Source: Robiginitomaculum sp.
Lineage (GTDB): Bacteria; Pseudomonadota; Alphaproteobacteria; Caulobacterales; Maricaulaceae
Length of the DNA: 64,000 nt
Direction: 5' to 3'
Assembly: GCA_002733905.1 (NCBI GenBank)
Contig: NVXK01000005.1
Location: 126,317-190,316 of the forward strand
Position numbers and translations under genes: made by a program. A model generated the notes under the pieces. The model was not told the DNA's origin. It made no database searches and saw only the letters and a program-made list of their open reading frames with translations. Each line of letters begins with the position of its first letter. Position 1 is the first letter of the stretch. Positions 57,994 through 64,000 of the stretch are shown one piece after another.

Positions 57994-59738
57994 TATAAAT
58001 AATACTCCGGTTCATGATCATAAGCATTGATGCAAATTCTCTTGATGGCGTCATGTTGGCTTAAAAACACTTCGCCTGTAAGGTCGGCAAGAAAATGGGA
58101 GCGTTTCAATTTATCCATGACGGGGCCTTTCACTTCCGAGAGGTGAAAGGTAATGTTGGCGGACTTTAGGCGCGCGTTAATGGCTTCGAGGCTTTCCAGT
58201 GCGCTGAGATCAATATCGTTGACGGCGGGGCACATCAAAATGACATGCTCGACTTTATCATTGTCGAGTGTGTGTTCATAAATAGCATCTTCAAGATAGC
58301 GGGCATTGGCGAAATACAGGCTTTCATCAATGCGTAGGGTCAGGACGCGACTATTGGTGATGACGTCATGCCGTGTGACATTGCGGAAATGCTCTGTATG
58401 GCCAACTTGCCCGACAATGGCATAATGGGGACGGGAAGAGCGAAACAGAAACATGCCGATAGAAATAGCGACCCCAGCCATCACGCCTGCTTCTACGCCG
58501 ATGGTCAGGGTTAGGAATATGGTGGCCATCATGGCGGAAAAGTCGGTTTTTGAATACTGCCAAGCCTGTTTAATTGTCTCTATATTTACGAGGGAAAGTA
58601 CGGCGACGATGATGGTGGCGGCAAGAGCGGCAATCGGTAGAAAATACAATAATGGAGTCAGGAATAAAGTGGCGAGCGCGATGCCGATAGCTGTGAACCC
58701 ACCTGCGGCAGGGGTTTCTGCGCCTGCGTCAAAATTGACGGCAGAACGGGCAAACCCCCCAGTTACAGGATAGCCGCCTGAGAGCGCCGACGCGATATTT
58801 GACACGCCAAGGCCGATCAATTCTTGATCTGGGTCGATACGTTGGCGGCGTTTGGCCGCAAGGGTTTGGGCGACGGATACGGATTCTACAAATCCGATAA
58901 TGGCAATAATTAGCGAGGAGGCGAGCAGGCTGCGCCAAAGACCCATATCAAATTCTGGCACGGCAAATGGGGGGAGGCCTTTGGGAATGTCGCCAACAAT
59001 TTTGACACCTTGGTCGGCGAGGTTGAAGATGGCTACGGCTAGAATTGAAGTGACAATGACAATAACAGGGCCAACGCGCGCACCGATCCCTGCGTGTTTT
59101 TCTGACAGGCCGAGTTTTTGCAAAACTGGTTTGAAATTTTTACGTACCCAGAATAAAAATCCTGTCGCCAGCACACCGATGATCAGGGTGGGGATATTGG
59201 TCTCTGGCAGTTTTTCGAGCAAAGACCGAATGATTTCAACAAGATTGTGCCCTGTCGCTTTCACACCTAAAATATGCTTTAACTGGCTAAAGGCGATAAG
59301 AATACCAGAGGCGGTAATAAAGCCGGAAATGACGGGGTGGCTTAGGAAATTTGCGATAAAACCTGCGCGAAACAGCCCCATGACCAAGAGCATTACACCA
59401 GAAATGAGGGCGAGGAGAATGGCAATCGCCAAATATTCAGGTGAGCCCTGCAAGGCAAGTTTACTTGCGGCGGCGGCTGTCATTAGGGAGACAACCGCGA
59501 CGGGGCCAACGGCCAAGGCGCGACTTGTTCCAAATATTGCATAGGCGACGAGGGGCAAAATACTGGCATAGAGTCCGACTTGCGGCGGCAGGCCTGCAAG
59601 AAGCGCATAGGCAAGTGATTGGGGAATTAGCATAACCGTCACAATGATGGCAGCCATGCCGTCATTAACGAATGTGTCTTTTGTATATGTGCGTCCCCAT
59701 GTTAGGATAGGGAAATATTTAGCCAATTTAAATGTCAT
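57993..59738 (-). CDS. SulP family anion transporter with STAS domain
   Basis: 581 residues. Membrane part 1-~430 with PQSLAYALLAGLPPQVGLYA; STAS domain ~450-555. Likely sulfate or another sulfur oxyanion, judging by the operon. Confidence 0.93.
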   Translation of the reverse strand: MTFKLAKYFPILTWGRTYTKDTFVNDGMAAIIVTVMLIPQSLAYALLAGLPPQVGLYASILPLVAYAIFGTSRALAVGPVAVVSLMTAAAASKLALQGSPEYLAIAILLALISGVMLLVMGLFRAGFIANFLSHPVISGFITASGILIAFSQLKHILGVKATGHNLVEIIRSLLEKLPETNIPTLIIGVLATGFLFWVRKNFKPVLQKLGLSEKHAGIGARVGPVIVIVTSILAVAIFNLADQGVKIVGDIPKGLPPFAVPEFDMGLWRSLLASSLIIAIIGFVESVSVAQTLAAKRRQRIDPDQELIGLGVSNIASALSGGYPVTGGFARSAVNFDAGAETPAAGGFTAIGIALATLFLTPLLYFLPIAALAATIIVAVLSLVNIETIKQAWQYSKTDFSAMMATIFLTLTIGVEAGVMAGVAISIGMFLFRSSRPHYAIVGQVGHTEHFRNVTRHDVITNSRVLTLRIDESLYFANARYLEDAIYEHTLDNDKVEHVILMCPAVNDIDLSALESLEAINARLKSANITFHLSEVKGPVMDKLKRSHFLADLTGEVFLSQHDAIKRICINAYDHEPEYYL

Positions 59739-59752
59739 ATATTCTTCACGGG

Positions 59753-61480
59753 CTACTCTGCTAGGTCAATTGTAGGTACATGGTTTTTCGGATCTGGTTT
59801 CACCAACCATTCTTTGCCTTTTAACATGCCTTTCCAATACATAGGCGGTAAGATTTTTTCTTTTAATATCCAAGCGAGGCGCGTTGGCTTTGTTCCGTCC
59901 AAAAACCATTTTGGGAAAGAGGGTAAAATTTTTCCGCCATAGCCAAATTCAGCCAAGATAATTTTGCCGCGTTCTACGGTGAGGGGGCAAGAGCCATAAC
60001 CGTCATACACGGCGTGCGTGTTGAGACCTTCCATCTTGGCAATAACATTTGTGGCGACAATCGGGGCTTGCTTGCGGGCTGCGGCCATTGTTTTGGCATT
60101 GGGGGTCGAGCAGGCGTCACCAAGCGCGTAGATATTGGGATAACGCACATGGTGTAGAGTTTCAGGATCGACATCAATCCATCCGACTGCATTGGCGAGA
60201 GGGCTGGATTTTATAAATTCGGGCGCGGATTGCGGCGGGCATATATGTAACATGTCGAAGCTACGTTTTATGATCTTAACCTTGCCATTGGTATCGGTTT
60301 TTTCAAACCAGGCGATTTTGTTAGGGCCGTCCACTTTGATCAGGTTTTCGCTGAAATTTAAATTGGTGCGATATTTTTTGATATATTCCATAAGCGCAGG
60401 GACGTACGCCTTTACACCAAAGAGCACACCTCCTGCATTGCAAAATTCGATATTTATATTTTCCAATACCCCTTTTTTGAACCAGTGGTCACCAGATAAA
60501 TACATGGCTTTTTGTGGTGCCCCAGCGCATTTTATAGGCATGGGGGGTTGTGTGAATATGGCAGTACCTTTTTTTAGATTTTGCACCAATTCCCATGTAT
60601 AGGATGCCAGATCATATCGATAATTCGATGTGACACCGTTTTGTCCTAATGTGGCTTCTAGGCCCTCGATTTTGTCAAAGTCCAATTGCAAGCCGGGGGC
60701 AGCAACCAAAATTTTATAGCTAATATGAGACCCGTCTTCTAATGCGACGGTGTTGTCGTCAGGATGAAATTTTGAAACCTTGGCTTTGATCCATTTTGCA
60801 TTTTTTGGCATGAGTGCGCGGGTTTTGCGTTCCGTTTCCTTGGAGGTAAAAATACCGCCGCCCACCATTGTCCATCCGGGTTGGTAATAGTGTAATTCGC
60901 TAGGTTCAATAATGGCGATGTCCAGTTTGGGACGCCGCTTTAGCAGGCTTGCGGCTGTTGCAAGACCTGCTGAACCACCTCCGACAATTACAATGTCATG
61001 TGCACGGTTTTTTTGAGGTTTTTTTTGCGGTATTTTTTCCGCCTTCTCTAGTAGGGGTTTGAGGTTTGACAGATCGTATCCAGCAGATTTCGCTGATTGT
61101 ATAATATCGTGTGCGGACATTTCCCCTGCTTGCGTGTGTATCTGTGCTTGAGCCCAAAGATTGGTTGAGCGTGTTCCTGTTCGGCAAAATGCTAATATGG
61201 GCCCCGGTGCAGTGTTAAGGATTTCGGCAAATTTTATGACGTCTTGCTCACTCATTTTTCCGGGGGTGATGGGTAGAAAATGATAATTGACGCCCAATGC
61301 TTCTGCTTTGGTTTTTAATGTTATATGTTTGGGTTGGCGCGGGGCTTCTCCGTCTGGGCGGTTGTTAATAATTGTGGTGATGCCTTGCGCCGCAAGCGCA
61401 CTCAAATCCTGTGACGATATTTGCGGTGAAACAAAGACTGTGCCTGAAAGGTTTTTGATGTCCATATTCTTGATGTTCAT
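59753..61480 (-). CDS. Fused TIGR01244 phosphatase-like and sulfide:quinone reductase-like protein
   Basis: 575 residues. Residues ~10-115 are the TIGR01244 phosphatase/sulfurtransferase-like domain with the CX5R loop FCRTGTRS. From ~168 a flavoprotein follows: VIVGGGSAGLATAASLLKRR binds FAD, then HYYQPGWTMVGGG and ALGDACSTPNAKT. It should oxidise sulfide to persulfide and pass electrons to quinone; the N-terminal domain may take the sulfur. Confidence 0.92.
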   Translation of the reverse strand: MNIKNMDIKNLSGTVFVSPQISSQDLSALAAQGITTIINNRPDGEAPRQPKHITLKTKAEALGVNYHFLPITPGKMSEQDVIKFAEILNTAPGPILAFCRTGTRSTNLWAQAQIHTQAGEMSAHDIIQSAKSAGYDLSNLKPLLEKAEKIPQKKPQKNRAHDIVIVGGGSAGLATAASLLKRRPKLDIAIIEPSELHYYQPGWTMVGGGIFTSKETERKTRALMPKNAKWIKAKVSKFHPDDNTVALEDGSHISYKILVAAPGLQLDFDKIEGLEATLGQNGVTSNYRYDLASYTWELVQNLKKGTAIFTQPPMPIKCAGAPQKAMYLSGDHWFKKGVLENINIEFCNAGGVLFGVKAYVPALMEYIKKYRTNLNFSENLIKVDGPNKIAWFEKTDTNGKVKIIKRSFDMLHICPPQSAPEFIKSSPLANAVGWIDVDPETLHHVRYPNIYALGDACSTPNAKTMAAARKQAPIVATNVIAKMEGLNTHAVYDGYGSCPLTVERGKIILAEFGYGGKILPSFPKWFLDGTKPTRLAWILKEKILPPMYWKGMLKGKEWLVKPDPKNHVPTIDLAE

Positions 61481-61505
61481 AGGGAGGCTCCTGTACTCGG
61501 TTTTA

Positions 61506-62372
61506 CTAAAGCGCGTTGAGGGGGATTTTTAAATAGTGTTGCCCATTGTCTTCAGCGGGCGGAAACTCGCCTGCGCGCATATTGATTTGAATGGAAGGCA
61601 GAATGAGGCGCGGCATGGAAAGCGTTGCGTCACGGGTTGTCCGCATGGCGACAAAATCGGCTTCGCTGATGTCTTCATTTAGGTGTATATTGCTTTTCTT
61701 TTGTGCGCCTACTGTCGTTTCCCAGCAATAGGTATCACGCGTAGAGGTGAGGTAATCATGGCAAAGATACAAGCGGGTTTCATTTGGAAAGGCATATATT
61801 TTTTGCACAGAGCGGTACAATGTTGCGGCGTCACCTCCGGGGAAATCACAACGGGCAGAACCATAATCAGGCATGAATAGGGTGTCTCCGATGAAAAGAA
61901 CATCGTCGATATGATAGGTCACACATGCAGGCGTATGCCCCGGTGTGTAGATAATTTTTGCGGCAATATTGCCGATGTTAAAAGTTTCACCATCTTTGAA
62001 CAAATGATCAAATTGACTGCCGTCGCGTTTAAAGCGTGCGTCTTCGTTAAACACGCCGCCGAAGACTTTCTGGACATCTGGAATATGGGAACCAATGGCA
62101 ATTTTACCGCCGAGCGTATCGCGCAAATATGGTGCGGCAGATAAATGATCTGCGTGGACGTGTGTTTCTAATATCCATTCGGTGTGCAGGTTTTTGTCGC
62201 GAATATAGGCGATGACGGCGTCTGCTGCGTGTGTTTCGGTTCGTCCCGAATTGGCCTCATAGCCCAGAACAGAATCAATAATGGCACAGTGTTTTGTATC
62301 GGGGTCTGAAACTACATAGGTGACCGTATTTGTAGGTTCGTCAAAAAAGGACTTTATCTGCGCGGTTGTCAT
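61506..62372 (-). CDS. Persulfide dioxygenase-like / Blh-type MBL-fold hydrolase
   Basis: 288 residues. ETHVHADHLSAAPYL gives the metal site; IYTPGHTPACVTYHI and FIGDTLFMPDYGSARCDFPG follow, as in ETHE1 and Blh. It oxidises glutathione persulfide to sulfite in relatives. Confidence 0.92.
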   Translation of the reverse strand: MTTAQIKSFFDEPTNTVTYVVSDPDTKHCAIIDSVLGYEANSGRTETHAADAVIAYIRDKNLHTEWILETHVHADHLSAAPYLRDTLGGKIAIGSHIPDVQKVFGGVFNEDARFKRDGSQFDHLFKDGETFNIGNIAAKIIYTPGHTPACVTYHIDDVLFIGDTLFMPDYGSARCDFPGGDAATLYRSVQKIYAFPNETRLYLCHDYLTSTRDTYCWETTVGAQKKSNIHLNEDISEADFVAMRTTRDATLSMPRLILPSIQINMRAGEFPPAEDNGQHYLKIPLNAL

Positions 62373-62809
62373 TATGAACTCCTGTATTTAGGAACAGTCG
62401 GAAAGAGACTGTACCCACTGTCTTTTTGAAGACGGGTTTGGCCTGAATTGAATTTGGGGCGAGGGTTGAAACTTATGGGCTGGGGCGGCGGGGTGACCGC
62501 GATGATCTTCTCGTTTGAAAATGTGGCATTGTAAATTGCGAGGATTAAGCGCTCCATGCGGGCATTTGAAAATGTATAGAATACAACTTTTGACTGACGG
62601 CGCGCAGTGATAATGCCTTCATCCCGTAAGCGCCCCAATTCTCGTGACAAGGTTGGTTGTTTAATGCCAAGTTCGGTTTCGATTTCACTTACGGACATTT
62701 CACCTTCCAATAAACGGCAAATAATCATCAGTCGGTTGGGGTTGGAGAGCAGTTTTAACAATCCTGCAACTTCCTCTGCCTTTCCCATCATGTCGCGTGT
62801 AATTATCAT
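62372..62809 (-). CDS. ArsR-family regulator of the BigR/SqrR group
   Basis: 145 residues. The HTH is at ~40-75: VSEIETELGIKQPTLSREL, then RDEGIITARRQSKVVFY. It has one cysteine (Cys31 in LMIICRLLEGE); the second redox Cys of BigR/SqrR after the recognition wing reads Ser (NATFSNE). It probably represses this operon via the palindrome at 63570-63596. A long proline-rich C-terminal tail is extra. Confidence 0.9.
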   Translation of the reverse strand: MIITRDMMGKAEEVAGLLKLLSNPNRLMIICRLLEGEMSVSEIETELGIKQPTLSRELGRLRDEGIITARRQSKVVFYTFSNARMERLILAIYNATFSNEKIIAVTPPPQPISFNPRPKFNSGQTRLQKDSGYSLFPTVPKYRSS

Positions 62810-63540
62810 GGTTTTTTACCAGAGAGATCAATCTCTTGATAATACCATGTGGGGCCAGAGTGATCATCTGTTGTCGGCGTGAATTCGGAGGGTGGATTAC
62901 GCACAGCTTTGTCCCCTGGCTGCCAGCCTTCTGGTAGGGATACATTTTCAGACTCTGCAATTTGTAGCGCGGTTAAAACCCGTAAAATTTCTTTCACAGA
63001 TCTTCCGACACTTACCGGGTAATGGGTTATGGCCCGTAAAATGCCTTGTGGGTCGATAAAGAATACAGACCGCGCCGTCGCGGTGCTGATCGAGTTTTCG
63101 TGGATCATGCCGTAAGCATTCGAGATGGCCATAGATACATCTTCAATCACGGGAAATGTAATGGTGGTGTCAAAGCCGATTTCAATACTCTTGAGCCATG
63201 CAATATGAGAATATACGCTATCGATAGACATGCCTAGCAGTTCACAGTCTAAATCCTTGAATTCAGCGTCTGCATTTGCAAAAGCGATGAATTCGGATGT
63301 GCATACAGGGGTGAAGTCCGCAGGGTGGCTGAAGAGAATCAACCATTTTCCAAGGTAATCGCTAAGAGACCGGGTTCCCAGTGTTGTTCGTGCTGTGAAT
63401 TGTGGTGCAGGTTCGTCAAGTCGCGGCCCAGATATAACAAGACCAGATATATCAAGACCAGATATATCAAGATATGGGCTATCGTTTTCTGAATTTGACA
63501 CTGCATTCTCCAATAGGTTTGATAATTTGGATATTGACAT
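62806..63540 (-). CDS. Peroxiredoxin, 1-Cys/Prx6-like
   Basis: 244 residues. The peroxidatic Cys is in SHPADFTPVCTSEF. A long C-terminal region is of the Prx6 type. The N-terminal ~40 residues are unusual: LDISGLDISGLVISG is coded by a 15-bp tandem repeat. First gene of the sulfide operon; overlaps the regulator by four bases. Confidence 0.92.
   Translation of the reverse strand: MSISKLSNLLENAVSNSENDSPYLDISGLDISGLVISGPRLDEPAPQFTARTTLGTRSLSDYLGKWLILFSHPADFTPVCTSEFIAFANADAEFKDLDCELLGMSIDSVYSHIAWLKSIEIGFDTTITFPVIEDVSMAISNAYGMIHENSISTATARSVFFIDPQGILRAITHYPVSVGRSVKEILRVLTALQIAESENVSLPEGWQPGDKAVRNPPSEFTPTTDDHSGPTWYYQEIDLSGKKP
63426..63470. repeat. 15-bp tandem repeat within the peroxiredoxin gene
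   Basis: Three units, GACCAGATATATCAA or close, at 63426-63440, 63441-63455 and 63456-63470. The multiple of three keeps the frame. Confidence 0.9.
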
Positions 63541-63569
63541 ACCATGTTGATTAAATATTGCAATATAAT

Positions 63570-63596
63570 AATATACATTATCGAATAATGTATATT
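63570..63596. promoter_or_regulatory. Operator-like perfect inverted repeat of the sulfide operon
   Basis: AATATACATTAT (63570-63581), CGA, ATAATGTATATT (63585-63596). It ends 30 bases upstream of the peroxiredoxin start on that strand, in an AT-rich promoter. Its AT-rich form with symmetry resembles BigR boxes. Confidence 0.8.
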
Positions 63597-63747
63597 TATG
63601 GAAGAGCCTCGTCTTTTATAGCTATATTAAATATTATTATTTCAGAGCGTTCATCCCAATATAAAACTGGGCAATGTAATGAGAAGAAAGTAAGTGCGTG
63701 ATATTTAGAAAACCATTTGGTCGGGGGCTCAATACGAACGCAATATT

Positions 63748-63803
63748 CAGGTCATAGGTTTCGGGTCACAGGTTTCAGGCCACAGGTTTCAGGTTGTAGG
63801 GTT
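63748..63803. repeat. 14-bp tandem repeat upstream of the last gene
   Basis: Four units, CAGGTCATAGGTTT, CGGGTCACAGGTTT, CAGGCCACAGGTTT, CAGGTTGTAGGGTT. The rest of 63600-63966 holds no gene I can see. Confidence 0.85.
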
Positions 63804-63966
63804 ACTCTTAAATATTCATGGGTGCTGAAAAATGGGTGTCGAGGCATTGTTGTTTTTTTGCATATAATGAGAAAAGATAGGGCGGCTTAAAAATTGTGTG
63901 TTATGAGCCATTTGATTATATATCTAGCTCCCCCATATTATCTTGGGATAAATTACAGGATTGAAC

Positions 63967-64000
63967 ATGACAGATTTCAGTGAAGGCGATGTGGTGCGTT
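63967..64000 (+). CDS. Start of a gene cut by the right edge
   Basis: The frame starts MTDFSEGDVVR and continues past the window. Too short to assign a family. Confidence 0.4.
   Translation, partial: MTDFSEGDVVR

Overview
The window looks like an alphaproteobacterial chromosome of moderate GC, probably from a marine or brackish lineage such as the Kordiimonadales or Emcibacterales; that placement is inference. The evidence is the gene order trpF-trpB-trpA-accD-folC / trxA-addA-addB, the block TIGR02300-aroA-cmk-rpsA-(insert)-ihfB, AddAB in place of RecBCD, an AccD that has lost its zinc-finger cysteines, and a Blh/SQR-type sulfide operon with a cyanide-insensitive-type bd oxidase. Layout: 1-19 kb is core housekeeping DNA. 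It holds DNA break repair (addB end, addA), trxA, folate (folC), fatty acid (accD), tryptophan (trpFBA), mscL, ihfB, an ArsC and MNT-HEPN pair inserted between ihfB and rpsA, then rpsA, cmk, aroA, a TIGR02300 protein and a secreted metallo-hydrolase. || From tRNA-Ala(GGC) at 19358-19433 to about 36.24 kb lies an accreted genomic island. Two partial copies of the tRNA 3' end (29805-29846 and 36194-36238), three copies of a ~160-bp block that precedes those ends, and two copies of a ~125-bp block that follows them mark successive integration events. No intact integrase remains. Cargo includes a winged-helix protein, a small HTH protein, an XRE repressor with a perfect operator, a fused RNase H-like/HD protein whose 3' end collides with an excisionase-like gene, an HNH nuclease, and two full copies plus one fragment of an unusual PAS / LuxR-HTH / alpha/beta-hydrolase-like regulator. 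Each full copy is divergent from a cell-envelope gene (a PKD-repeat autotransporter; a DUF1329 protein). Both have lost the nucleophile serine, so they look like small-molecule sensors and not enzymes. || From 36.4 to 43.9 kb a TonB-dependent receptor and a divergent S9 peptidase sit between two decayed copies of a large serine recombinase. || From 44 to 55.4 kb there is a complete MacAB/NodT-type efflux operon, a Crp/Fnr regulator, a DUF2892 protein, an RND-type (MMPL) exporter with a LolA-like protein and an outer-membrane barrel protein, and a small membrane protein. || From 63.5 down to 55.4 kb (minus strand) eight tightly packed genes form a sulfide-handling operon: peroxiredoxin, ArsR/BigR-like regulator, persulfide dioxygenase-like hydrolase, phosphatase-SQR fusion, SulP transporter, cydA, cydB and DUF2474. 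A perfect 12-3-12 inverted repeat lies just upstream of its first gene. The operon joins oxidation of sulfide to a terminal oxidase that sulfide inhibits poorly. A short palindromic repeat that has inserted itself in frame into the end of trpF, and recurs in the island, is a further item of note.
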